Positions 1 through 7,297 of a stretch of DNA of 17,007 nucleotides are shown here, in pieces. The notes beneath the pieces are model-generated. The model ran no database searches, had not been told where the DNA came from, and saw only the letters and a list, made by a program, of their open reading frames with translations. The stretch is from an uncultured Acetatifactor sp. (GTDB lineage Bacteria > Bacillota > Clostridia > Lachnospirales > Lachnospiraceae). Within the stretch, counting starts at the first letter, position 1, and every line of letters begins with the position of its first letter. Position numbers and translations under genes: made by a program. The stretch lies in assembly GCA_910585805.1 (NCBI GenBank), contig CAJUFB010000078.1, positions 1 through 17,007 of the forward strand. Direction: 5' to 3'.

Positions 1-920
1 CAGACTGCATAGTAAAGCCTTCTAAAATAGTCCATACCATCACTTGGATTGCTAAATGCAACGGACGTTTTAATCAAATTTTTCAGTTCCCCCGGATACG
101 GTATCCGTGGCATTAGTTTCATTATTTTACGGAACAAACGGATATCTCTATTTGCCAGTTTTAATTTATCAAGATATTGATCTAACATCTTCTCTGCAAT
201 CGAAAGAAGATCTTCTTGAGTATATCTATCAAAATCAATGACTGAATCAAATCTTCTAATTAATGCTTTATCAAAGTATTTATAAAGATTAGTTGTAGCA
301 ACTAAAACTACATTTTCATTCATCCGGTCAAATTCTTTCAACATGGCAGAGGTTGCCCGCCCCATTTCCCGCAGATCATTCTGATTCGTTCGATCTAAAG
401 CCAAAGCGTCGATTTCATCAAACATAACAATTACCTTATTCGGTTGAACGAAACTATTTATTTCCTTGAACAACATGGATAAATTCTTTTGTGTCTGTCC
501 CAGCTTACTATCAATCACTGCTGAAAAGTCCACCATAAAAATTTCTCTATTCAATATTCGTGCAAGTTGCTTAACTGCCTCCGTCTTCCCTGTTCCTGGT
601 GCCCCCTGAAACAAAAACTTATTAATTCCAATATGATGTTCAATTGCATTTACTACCCCCAATAAATCACTGGTAATTACATCCGGAAGTAACAGCATAT
701 CTTCTTTCCCACCAATTTTTTCAAAAAAGGGAGAAGCATTCTCCGACATCTGCGGTACAAACGTATTCACATTGGACAATAAGGACATAATATACTCTGA
801 AAGCTGATAATCTCCAGAAGCATCAAATCCTTTAGCGATTTCATAAGCTTCACTCCGAAAGCCCGCATCATTCTTTTCCGTATAATATTTTATTAAGCTT
901 ATCACATTTTTTTTCTTCAT
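1..920 (-). CDS. AAA+ ATPase, C-terminus beyond the window edge
   Basis: I translated 306 residues from the ATG at 920; the frame is still open at base 1, so the C-terminus is missing. A classic AAA+ core is visible: Walker A GAPGTGKT at residues 106-113, Walker B VIVMFDEID at 163-171, sensor 1 around VATTN at 207-211, and an arginine-finger-like RRF at 222-224. The first 80 residues are a helical N-domain. A GAGAAGGAGAG ribosome site lies about 9 bases before the ATG, and a consensus promoter lies just upstream. The gene is clearly more AT-rich than the genes at the right end, which suggests transfer. AAA ATPases of this shape are often paired with a downstream subtilisin-like protease, as in the IetAS defence pair. 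That partner would lie left of the window, so this identity is only inferred. The ATPase call is secure. Confidence 0.9.
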   Translation of the reverse strand, partial: MKKKNVISLIKYYTEKNDAGFRSEAYEIAKGFDASGDYQLSEYIMSLLSNVNTFVPQMSENASPFFEKIGGKEDMLLLPDVITSDLLGVVNAIEHHIGINKFLFQGAPGTGKTEAVKQLARILNREIFMVDFSAVIDSKLGQTQKNLSMLFKEINSFVQPNKVIVMFDEIDALALDRTNQNDLREMGRATSAMLKEFDRMNENVVLVATTNLYKYFDKALIRRFDSVIDFDRYTQEDLLSIAEKMLDQYLDKLKLANRDIRLFRKIMKLMPRIPYPGELKNLIKTSVAFSNPSDGMDYFRRLYYAV

Positions 921-957
921 GATACGCACTCTCCTTCTCATTTTTCTCTATGCTTTA

Positions 958-995
958 GTTATAACACTTTGGGACGCATTTGTCAATATTGGGAC
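958..995 (-). promoter_or_regulatory. Promoter of the AAA+ gene with paired operator-like repeats
   Basis: On the minus strand TTGACA (981-986) is followed by a 17-base spacer and TATAAC (958-963), a near-consensus sigma-A promoter about 40 bases before the ATG. The heptamer TTGGGAC (plus strand) occurs at 969-975 and again at 989-995, exactly 20 bases apart and flanking the -35 box. That is two helical turns, so it looks like a tandem operator. The regulator is unknown. Confidence 0.7.
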
Positions 996-1003
996 AATAT
1001 ATC

Positions 1004-1055
1004 AAAAACCAAAAGAGCGTTTACGCACAATCTTGTAAATGCTCTTTTGGTTTTT
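1004..1055. terminator. Long bidirectional intrinsic terminator
   Basis: Arms 1004-1024 and 1035-1055 pair over 21 bases with a single G-U wobble around a 10-base loop. The outer ends are A-rich on one side and T-rich on the other, so either transcript ends in a U tract. It sits just downstream of the fic remnant on the minus strand and just upstream of the AAA+ promoter, separating the two units. Confidence 0.85.
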
Positions 1056-1092
1056 CTCTAACAAATTTTATGTACAAAGTAGTCTGCCGCTG

Positions 1093-1547
1093 TTACGCCG
1101 CTTTCTGCTGGTGTCTCTGTGTTACATTCCCATCCCTGAAAGGGTGTATTTTCCACAGACATGCCAGAGAATCACAAAATTCAAGTGCTTGCTGCTGCCG
1201 TGTCATGTCTATCCACTTTTTCGCTCTCATATCCGAAAGCGTATGATGCACATCATTTACTATGTCAAAAGGGTCAGAATATTCTACTGATTGTCCGCCC
1301 AGCACGTCCTCTTCCCTGTAAATGGATATTGTTCTGGGTATGTCTGCCCATTCATAGAGATTTCCAAATATATATTCGTGCATTCCCAGCAGATGCCCTG
1401 TATGATAGTCCCCGCTCAATGGGTTCAACGCCAAATCTTTTAAACGGTAAACAACATAATCCGCTTCTGCATTATCAAGCAGAACTTGATTCCGAATCCC
1501 CAATTTATTTCTGAGGATGGGAATATCATCATATAGATATGGGTCAC
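1093..1547 (-). pseudogene. Fic-domain toxin, decayed
   Basis: The reading frame ending at 1093 encodes a typical Fic N-terminal half, with residues such as LYEWADIPR and EEDVLGG, and reaches the catalytic loop HPFRDGN. In working Fic proteins the GN is followed by an Arg two residues after the Asn (HxFx(D/E)GN-x-R). Here it continues V-T-Q-R, so that Arg is missing or displaced. The protein then stops seven residues later and lacks the helices that normally follow the motif. The 5' end is also damaged. The expected start, a GTG at 1547 overlapping the antitoxin stop (GTGA), is out of frame with the Fic body. The body is open upstream through R-D-P-Y-L-Y but has no in-frame ATG or GTG; the only in-frame candidate seen is TTG at 1503. 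An active enzyme would AMPylate target proteins. I judge this copy dead, although a short expressed fragment cannot be ruled out. Confidence 0.8.
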
Positions 1548-1720
1548 GTATCCGCAGGCTCCTTTATTTTGTACTTTTTATCCAGAAAAAGCTTTGCATC
1601 CTCCATAGTAACTTCTCCTCTTTTTTCTTTTTCAATATACTTTTTAAAATCTTCCGTGGGCTCCAGCCCATCTACTTTAATCATTCCTATTGCGTAGTCC
1701 CATGCTTGTGAATTTGTCAT
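1544..1720 (-). CDS. VbhA-like antitoxin of the Fic toxin
   Basis: This is a 58-residue protein starting MTNSQAWDYAIGMIKVDGLEP. Small helical antitoxins of the VbhA type sit directly before fic and block its ATP site with an inhibitory helix, motif (S/T)xxxE(G/N). The aligned stretch here reads M-I-K-V-D-G, so the usual Ser and Glu are replaced by Met and Asp. I prefer the ATG at 1720 over the one at 1729 because the AAGGGA ribosome site is then about 7-10 bases upstream; for 1729 it would touch the start codon. The stop (TGA, 1544-1546) overlaps a GTG at 1547, the usual coupling to fic. The frame is intact although its toxin is broken. A 25-codon reading frame (1717-1794) runs into this start and may be a leader or remnant. 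Confidence 0.75.
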   Translation of the reverse strand: MTNSQAWDYAIGMIKVDGLEPTEDFKKYIEKEKRGEVTMEDAKLFLDKKYKIKEPADT

Positions 1721-1794
1721 AAACACCATCCCTTCCCCAATACCCCCCTGCTGTCCACAGGCAGATCAAGGTCGTCTTTCTCCATAACTGTCAT

Positions 1795-2319
1795 TTATTG
1801 TGTACTTCTGTTTTTGTCAGAATCATACGGATTTCCTTTCCTTCTGATAGTTTTAATCGTTTTAGCATCTTCTCGCTGCTTTATTCTCTGCTCCATAATC
1901 TCCATCAACGCTTCATACATACTCTCATCTCCTATCAACTCTTCAACTATTTTCCTATTTGCGCTAATGCTTACTTCCAAAACAGAATCTGCCAGCTCCC
2001 TGTCTGCCTTTTCTGTCATATGGTTCCTTTCATCCATCATCTTCTGTATGTCGCCCTTTTCCAGGTTTCCGGACAAGCCTTTCAGCCAGATATGCGCCTC
2101 TTGGTCCAGTTCGCCTGTGACGACTATTTGTGTAGGAAACCATGTCTTTCCCTCAACATAATAGATTCCCTCGTAAGCTTTCGCCACCTTGCACCCATGC
2201 CCTTCAAGATAGCGGAATAGCTCTGACGTCCCGCCCAGCGGAAAAGCCCACACCGCCCAAGGGGAGGCTATCCGTATCGCGGGGCGTGTTGACCACGAAA
2301 TTACGTCCAACGGCGGCAT
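1795..2319 (-). pseudogene. Rpn/PD-(D/E)XK nuclease-family C-terminal remnant
   Basis: From about residue 33 onward (YLEGHGCKVAKAYEGIYYV, then GKTWFPTQIVVTGEL, then ELADSVLEVSISANR) the protein resembles the C-terminal half of Rpn-like recombination-promoting nuclease / transposase-associated proteins common in Lachnospiraceae. The N-terminal catalytic half is absent. The first 30 or so residues are antisense to a different gene remnant on the plus strand, so the reading frame is chimeric. The C-terminus also looks altered after KTIRR. No ribosome site was found at the apparent start. Family identification is from memory and moderate; the remnant status is clearer. Confidence 0.55.
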
Positions 2320-2614
2320 GAACTGGGACAGCGATTACAGAAAAATGCTGCGGATATTTCCCCTGTATCTGCGTTTGGGGAATCCGCTCAAAGATGAGGA
2401 TATTGCCCAGGCGGAACGAATCGCCCATCTTTTGAAGGACAGCCGGGATGATGGAACTTTGAGCATGCAGCTGTGCGCTTATGCGGTCGCTTGGGTGCTG
2501 TTGAATCCGAAGGTATTGCCGCCGTTGGAATGCTACAGTAGGCATCATACCTCTCGATATGCCCAGCATCTTTTGCCAAAAGCCAAAATCTTCTTGACAG
2601 CCCCTCTTAAATGA
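2225..2614 (+). pseudogene. Plus-strand remnant of a small conserved hypothetical protein
   Basis: A plus-strand frame is open from about 2213 to 2614 and reads D-V-P-P-S-G-K-A, then QGEAIRIAGRVDHEI, NGGMNWD and LGNPLKDEDIAQAERIA. The GKAxTxQGExxR pattern resembles the start of small hypothetical proteins I recall from Lachnospiraceae. The upstream start is missing because the frame runs straight into the Rpn-like remnant, and the ATG at 2318 lies inside the conserved part. It probably continues to the stop at 2614. Function is unknown. The opposite-strand frame 2204-2740 looks like its shadow. Confidence 0.4.
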
Positions 2615-2710
2615 GATATATTTACGGTTTCTTCCAGGGGATTTTCTGAGACATGGATGTCTGTTTTGAAATATCCGATTGCGGAATGATGCCGATGAGG
2701 ATATAATGGA

Positions 2711-2747
2711 AAAAGAACCGGACGACTGCGCTGCAGTCATCCGGTTT
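2711..2747 (-). terminator. Intrinsic terminator of the FecR-domain lipoprotein gene
   Basis: Arms 2716-2729 and 2733-2746 pair over 14 bases with one wobble and a three-base loop. On the minus strand the stem is followed by CTTTTTCC. It lies about 60 bases past the stop codon at 2805. Confidence 0.8.
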
Positions 2748-2804
2748 CGTTGCTCCTATGCTGCTTGGTTCGCTGCTCCATGACAGGCAAGGAATCTGGC
2801 CTGC

Positions 2805-4799
2805 TTAATTTATAAACAGTGCTTTATTTTCTTCCCCCTGGAAAATCACAAATAAGTCGCCATACAAGACAGCACCGTCCGCCGGATACCCCTGCGTCAC
2901 TTTCCGGAAATCCATATCGACCACATAGGCCATGCCGTCCCCCTCGACAATCATCGCATAGCCGTTATAATAGGCCGAGCAGTCCGCCATGTCCGGCATA
3001 TCTATCCGGCTGCCCTGTTCATCCAAATAGAAATACTCGCCCTCCTCTGCCGCCAGATACCATCCCTTCTCTGTCAGCTCAATATACTCATACTCCGCAA
3101 GGATGATGTCGGACAGATTGGTGACCTCGCGATACTCATTCAGTTCTGCTCTGGAAAAGTCCAACAGGAAAGATTTGCTGTTTCCATCCTGATACTGAAG
3201 GCATAGTACCATCTGCATTCCCCGATTGCCATACCACTGTGCATCACTGTAATACTCTTGAATAGACCAACTAACTTCCTCATGCCGCTCATGCTGGCCC
3301 AAAAAAGTCTGCCGTGCCTCATCAGTGGTCATATCAATCTCATAATACTGCTGTGCCTGACAGTCAAACAGGGCGATTGCGGCACCCATCTCCCATGACA
3401 TAACAGGCATATAGCCATCCTTCACCGTTGACGGTATATACCGGGGCATCGCATCACCGACTCCTGCACCGGTTACCTGGGAACCGGATATTTCCGGGTC
3501 CGGTTCCACATAGATATCGCTGTGTGGCTGCCATCCGGCTGCTTTCCACATATCCTCCCTTGCGTCATCGATGCGCTGGACGCTTCCATCCGTCCGCACC
3601 AGAAACAGTCCGTCATCTATAGTGGAATAGTAAAAGGAGCCGTCCTGTACCGGGCTTACCCCGCCGCACCAGGCATCCTCACCTAATTCAATCTGTGTGA
3701 CGATGCTGTCGCTTTCAATGTCATAACAGCAGACCACGTTGTTTTGGACATAGGTAATCTTGCCTTCCCCTATTTTGGCTGATATGCCCTCTGTGCCTTC
3801 CAGGGGAACCGTCAACAGCTCTCTCCCTTCCCTGTCAAAAAAGGTACACTGCTCCTCGTCTCCCAGTGCAAAGATTCCGTCATATGACGGCTCGCAATAA
3901 TAGTACGGATACCGGGCGGGGACGATTTCTTCTCCCTGCTCATTGACTGCCCCGCACAGATCGTCTTTCTCTATCAGAATGGCCCCGCCTCCGCTTGCCA
4001 GGATGTCCCCGCCTATGTCCATTATCCGGGTCTCGGCCAAGCCTTCTTCCGTTTCATCTGTCCCATCCTGCGTTTCCTGGTCGGGTTCCTCATCTCCAGG
4101 GTCCCCGCCTCTTACATCCAGTCCGGAGGCTTCCAGAATCTTCTGGCACAGAGCCTCGTCCGCCAAAAGCTCTTCCAGCACAAATGCCGGGATATCCGAC
4201 ACCCCGAACTTTTCCACATGGATTTCGGCCATGCCGTCCTGGATGGAAAGCACCGCGCGCTCCCCTGCAGACACGGATTCCCTTTCCTCCTCATCCTGCT
4301 CTGGAATTGCTATGCTGCCCTCCACAGTGCCTTCCAGAATGTATACAAACATATGTTCGCTATCTGCTGTCTCCACCCATCCGCAGGTGCCTCGGATTCC
4401 CACCATCATTGTGGAGCTCCTGATTTCAAAGCTTTCCTCATCGGCAAGTGGTTCTGCCACATGGAAGAACAGATTTCCGCTTTTCACATGAGCCGTCAGC
4501 GCCTTTCCTTCTTTTTCTACTTCTATTTCGCTGGATTCGTCCAGCTTCGCAACCTTTGCCTCATCCAGGTCGATCCAGGCATAGCTCTCGCGCTGAGTCC
4601 CTACCTGATAGCCATTGTAAAGCCCCAGCCTTTCGATAAGCTCCACCTCGTTTCCCTTTCCGTCCGCAACGCCTACCATTCCCTCGGACTTTATCAAGTG
4701 CATGGAAGCTGCTGTCTCCTTCTGCCCACAGGCAGACAGCATGAGGCATGCCATTAGAACTAAGGCGGCCTGATTTGCATGCTTTCGTATCGTGTTCAT
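2805..4799 (-). CDS. Secreted lipoprotein with FecR-like domain and WG-type repeats
   Basis: This is a 664-residue protein. The N-terminus has a basic start, a hydrophobic segment (11-21) and a lipobox LSAC with Cys at 24, so it should be an exported lipoprotein on the outer face of the membrane. Residues about 30-190 form a FecR-like beta domain; the segment RSSTMMVGIRGTCGWVE (128-143) matches the typical T-x-V-x-G-V-R-G-T signature. An acidic linker follows (about 231-256). The rest resembles WG-type beta repeats, for example CGAVNEQGEEIVPARYPYY at 282-300. The start is clear: GAGGAGG lies about 8 bases before the ATG. The gene has its own promoter (4867-4895) and terminator, so it is monocistronic. 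No sigma factor or receptor partner is nearby. It may sense or bind something outside the cell; the ligand cannot be read from the sequence. Confidence 0.85.
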   Translation of the reverse strand: MNTIRKHANQAALVLMACLMLSACGQKETAASMHLIKSEGMVGVADGKGNEVELIERLGLYNGYQVGTQRESYAWIDLDEAKVAKLDESSEIEVEKEGKALTAHVKSGNLFFHVAEPLADEESFEIRSSTMMVGIRGTCGWVETADSEHMFVYILEGTVEGSIAIPEQDEEERESVSAGERAVLSIQDGMAEIHVEKFGVSDIPAFVLEELLADEALCQKILEASGLDVRGGDPGDEEPDQETQDGTDETEEGLAETRIMDIGGDILASGGGAILIEKDDLCGAVNEQGEEIVPARYPYYYCEPSYDGIFALGDEEQCTFFDREGRELLTVPLEGTEGISAKIGEGKITYVQNNVVCCYDIESDSIVTQIELGEDAWCGGVSPVQDGSFYYSTIDDGLFLVRTDGSVQRIDDAREDMWKAAGWQPHSDIYVEPDPEISGSQVTGAGVGDAMPRYIPSTVKDGYMPVMSWEMGAAIALFDCQAQQYYEIDMTTDEARQTFLGQHERHEEVSWSIQEYYSDAQWYGNRGMQMVLCLQYQDGNSKSFLLDFSRAELNEYREVTNLSDIILAEYEYIELTEKGWYLAAEEGEYFYLDEQGSRIDMPDMADCSAYYNGYAMIVEGDGMAYVVDMDFRKVTQGYPADGAVLYGDLFVIFQGEENKALFIN

Positions 4800-4866
4800 T
4801 CTGTTTCCTCCTCATTGGTCTTGCTTTCATTCTATCTTTGTAGGTTATTGTTTGGGCAACGGAAAC

Positions 4867-4895
4867 AGTATACACCTAAAAAGGCGTGATGTCAC
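4867..4895 (-). promoter_or_regulatory. Promoter of the FecR-domain lipoprotein gene
   Basis: On the minus strand GTGACA (4890-4895), a 17-base spacer and TATACT (4867-4872) each match consensus at five of six bases. The -35 box and most of the spacer lie inside the 3' end of the integrase remnant, so the junction that truncated the integrase lies to the right of this promoter. Confidence 0.7.
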
Positions 4896-5310
4896 TGTTT
4901 TTTGCTGCTTTATGCAGTTTGAAAATGTGCAGTCCTTGACTCAAATCGCTTAATCCAGCGTTACGGAATATTGTGGCCATGCGGTGCTTTAGGTTGGTTG
5001 CAGTGTTCCCCTTGCCCGTCCTGGTCCGTACAATCAAGCTATCGGCATCATGGTCACTTTGCATAAGCCATATGGTTTTCAAGACCTTCAGAATCTCTGC
5101 AGTCAAGGCAATCTTCCTCGCCTTTTCGTTTTTGGCACTCCCCTCTACAAGGACATATTTGTTGCTTCCTTCCCCGCCTGCCCTGTTTTTGGCTACAGAG
5201 CGGCTTTTGTCAATCGTTAGGATTCCCTGCTCCAGATCCACGTCCCTCCAGCGAAGGGCCAACATTTCCCCGCAACGCATACCGGTATAGAAATTCACTT
5301 TATTACCCAT
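4876..5310 (-). pseudogene. Tyrosine recombinase (integrase) fragment
   Basis: The fragment carries the box I region of phage/ICE-type tyrosine recombinases: FYTGMRCGEMLALRWRDVD with the first catalytic Arg. It then continues through the middle of the catalytic domain. At the point where box II (HxLRHTFAT) should begin it reads GLHIFKLHKAAK and stops. The second Arg, the later His and the Tyr nucleophile are therefore absent, and so are the N-terminal DNA-binding domains. It cannot be an active integrase. The frame is open up to an ATG at 5346, but that ATG overlaps a possible -10 box; ATG 5310, preceded by GGGAGG, is a better start for any expressed product of 144 residues. It marks the region as a former mobile element. 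Confidence 0.85.
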
Positions 5311-5344
5311 AATGAGCCTCCCATTAATGTCATCGATTAAATTC

Positions 5345-5372
5345 ATTATACTACATCATCAAGATTCATCAA
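5345..5372 (-). promoter_or_regulatory. Possible promoter in front of the integrase fragment
   Basis: On the minus strand TTGATG (5367-5372), a 16-base spacer and TATAAT (5345-5350) form a plausible sigma-A promoter. Transcription would begin just before the GGGAGG and ATG at 5310. Just upstream, the octamer AATGCGAT (plus strand) is repeated twice around 5380-5400. The fragment may still be transcribed, or this may be chance in an AT-rich gap. Confidence 0.4.
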
Positions 5373-5616
5373 TAATGTAATGCGATTCATTAATGCGATA
5401 CACTAAAGCTACCCTGAAATATCTTATTTTATCTATCTTTCTCATTCTCTCGCTTGCTGACAGACATTTATACGTCCACGTAACTCAGGTTCCATCTCCA
5501 TTTCCCTGCTTCTCCTTTCCGCTGCAAAAGGGAGCCTATGGATATGCCCCCATAAGCCCCCTTTGATATCTGTGGTCCTCTGTCCCCTTTTCCGCCCTCT
5601 ACGGCCTATGCTGCAG
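5373..5616. other. Intergenic gap with one hairpin
   Basis: No reading frame of interest was seen. Arms 5530-5541 and 5550-5561 form a 12-base stem on the minus-strand RNA (two G-U pairs), followed by CTTTTGC. It is a weak-to-moderate terminator for the long minus-strand gene cluster to its right. Otherwise I see nothing. Confidence 0.45.
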
Positions 5617-5817
5617 TCATGCTGCTTTCTTCGGCTTCGTCTGTTTCAGGGCCGCGATTGCCCTGTCATAGATCTCCGGCGTCATCTGGCTGAGGCTGCC
5701 GATCTTATAGCGCCTTAGCACCTCGTCAAGTGATACCCCGGTCCTGTTCAGCTCCGCCATCAGCACCACTTCTTTCCGGTTTCCGATATATCCCTGCCCC
5801 TCCTGGCCGTCCTGCAC
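5617..5817 (-). CDS. Small protein resembling the C-terminal tail of phage recombination proteins
   Basis: The frame gives 66 residues from a GTG at 5817 or 47 from an ATG at 5760; neither has a strong ribosome site. The segment NRTGVSLDEVLRRYKI, then MTPEIYDRAIAALK and KPKKAA, resembles the C-terminal tail found on some RecT/ERF-type single-strand annealing proteins in Clostridia phages. I recall this only loosely. It may therefore be the end of a lost recombination gene and not a complete gene. It lies 36 bases after the 477-residue protein gene and could be read through from it. Confidence 0.4.
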   Translation of the reverse strand: MQDGQEGQGYIGNRKEVVLMAELNRTGVSLDEVLRRYKIGSLSQMTPEIYDRAIAALKQTKPKKAA

Positions 5818-5853
5818 GGATTTTCCGGCATCCCTTTCCGTCCCCGCTCTCTC

Positions 5854-7287
5854 CTACACCAGAAAATAGCCATCAATATCTGACTTGTTTTTCAGGATTT
5901 TGTTTTGACAAACCCCGCAATGCTCTGCCAGCTTCACGGAACCCTCAAACGCAACATTTGCGTCCTCTGAAAATGCCCAATCCACCAGAGAGCTGAATCT
6001 CTTGATTTCCTTCTCCATCTGCCCCATCAGGTGCTGATACTGCAGAGCCAGCGTTTCCTCCAGTTCTATCCTGCCCTGATTGTACTGAAGCATTATCCTC
6101 TGTTCCTCTTCCGCCATGGTGTCTTTCGCTATTCCATACAGAACCATTCCGGCCACGTTTCCAATGACGGCTCCCAAAACAGGAATCGGTATAAGCACTT
6201 CTCCTAAAACAGCAGACACCGCGCTCACCGTTGCATCCAAACAGAATATCTCGGAATGGATTAGAAAATCCTCCTCGTTAATGACTCCAGCTTTCAGCCT
6301 CCCTGCTTCCGCGAGCACGCCGAATACTGCAGAAACAAAAGCCGATGCCACTGCGGCAGGAGTTGCGGTAAAGTTGCTCATCCCATATACGGCCGCTCCT
6401 CTGATGCCGCCCTTTGCACTGGCTCCGGCGGTGTCTATTCCAAGCTCCTTCCAGTCGTCTCCGTCAAATTGCGACAGTCTCCTCCCGGCCTTGCGCTTCC
6501 TGTACACTCCCATGCAAAATGCCATGCCGCCTTCCGCCGCCAAGGCGACTGCTGAAGCCTTGTACAGCTCTCTCCCAGATGGCTGGCTCTTTTGATACAG
6601 CCTTTCGCGCTTTTCCTGATTGTGCCCTTTGATACGCTGTTCTTCCTGCGATATCGTCTTACTGGCAACATTTCTCTGCGCGTCCCTATAATCAATTACA
6701 GAAGGCTCGATATCGGAAAAAGCAATGTCCTTATCCCGAAAGAATTCATGGACATACTTCCATAGTCCGTAATCTTCCCCTGCCAGTTTTCTACCTTCCT
6801 TTTCCGGCAGCTCGAACAGATATTTTAACCGTTCATAGTAATCCTTGGGAATCTGATATTTTCCGCCGTTTTTTATGTAATCCGGATATTTTTCCAGGTG
6901 CCCTTTCACGGCATCCAGGCTCAAATGCTTCCCTCTAAATTTCTGCTGATAGCCTATCCCGTATCCTATAAAGTCCACTGGGCCGTTATCATCAATCAGG
7001 GAATACCCCCTGCCCGCTCCATCTGCCAGGTTTCTTGCATTTTCAAAATAGACCTGCATCCTTTCCGCGATAAAGCCGTGCATCCCTTTTGCCCCGCCTC
7101 GGTTTGTCTGCAACAGTCTGCTGACGGATTCCTTCAGCTCCCCGATTTCCCTCAACGCATTGTCCAGGTTGATATCCTGCTGCGATAAACCTTTCAGCAA
7201 TTCGTTAATGCGCATTTGATTTATGTAGTTAATCCAGGAAGCAACGGCCTGTTCCTGCGTACCCTTTACAATTCTTTCCCCATGCAT
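5854..7287 (-). CDS. 477-residue protein with PD-(D/E)XK-like motif and hydrophobic C-terminal segments
   Basis: This is the last large gene of the cluster. I recognise it as a widespread hypothetical family but know no function. Three parts are visible. (1) Residues 1-60 are helical, with a likely coiled coil. (2) At 62-120 a conserved-looking block reads NRGGAKGMHGFIAE, then DDNGPVDF, then YQQKF; E75, D105 and Q114-x-K116 have the order and spacing of the E...D...(E/Q)xK catalytic set of PD-(D/E)XK nucleases. (3) About 292-390 contains two glycine/alanine-rich hydrophobic stretches (GGIRGAAVYG to about 325, and 344-385 including LIPIPVLGAVIGNVAG) that could enter a membrane or pack as a glycine zipper. 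A helical tail follows. The ATG at 7287 has GAGG seven bases upstream. It begins 10 bases after the stop of the 279-residue gene, so the two are probably coupled. The nuclease reading is my inference; a structural role for the motif is possible. Confidence 0.75.
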   Translation of the reverse strand: MHGERIVKGTQEQAVASWINYINQMRINELLKGLSQQDINLDNALREIGELKESVSRLLQTNRGGAKGMHGFIAERMQVYFENARNLADGAGRGYSLIDDNGPVDFIGYGIGYQQKFRGKHLSLDAVKGHLEKYPDYIKNGGKYQIPKDYYERLKYLFELPEKEGRKLAGEDYGLWKYVHEFFRDKDIAFSDIEPSVIDYRDAQRNVASKTISQEEQRIKGHNQEKRERLYQKSQPSGRELYKASAVALAAEGGMAFCMGVYRKRKAGRRLSQFDGDDWKELGIDTAGASAKGGIRGAAVYGMSNFTATPAAVASAFVSAVFGVLAEAGRLKAGVINEEDFLIHSEIFCLDATVSAVSAVLGEVLIPIPVLGAVIGNVAGMVLYGIAKDTMAEEEQRIMLQYNQGRIELEETLALQYQHLMGQMEKEIKRFSSLVDWAFSEDANVAFEGSVKLAEHCGVCQNKILKNKSDIDGYFLV

Positions 7288-7297
7288 TCACTGACCT

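Noticed and set aside
3943..4757. Plus-strand frames opposite the FecR-domain lipoprotein
   Set aside because: Low-complexity Ser/Pro-rich products typical of antisense frames; no start signals.
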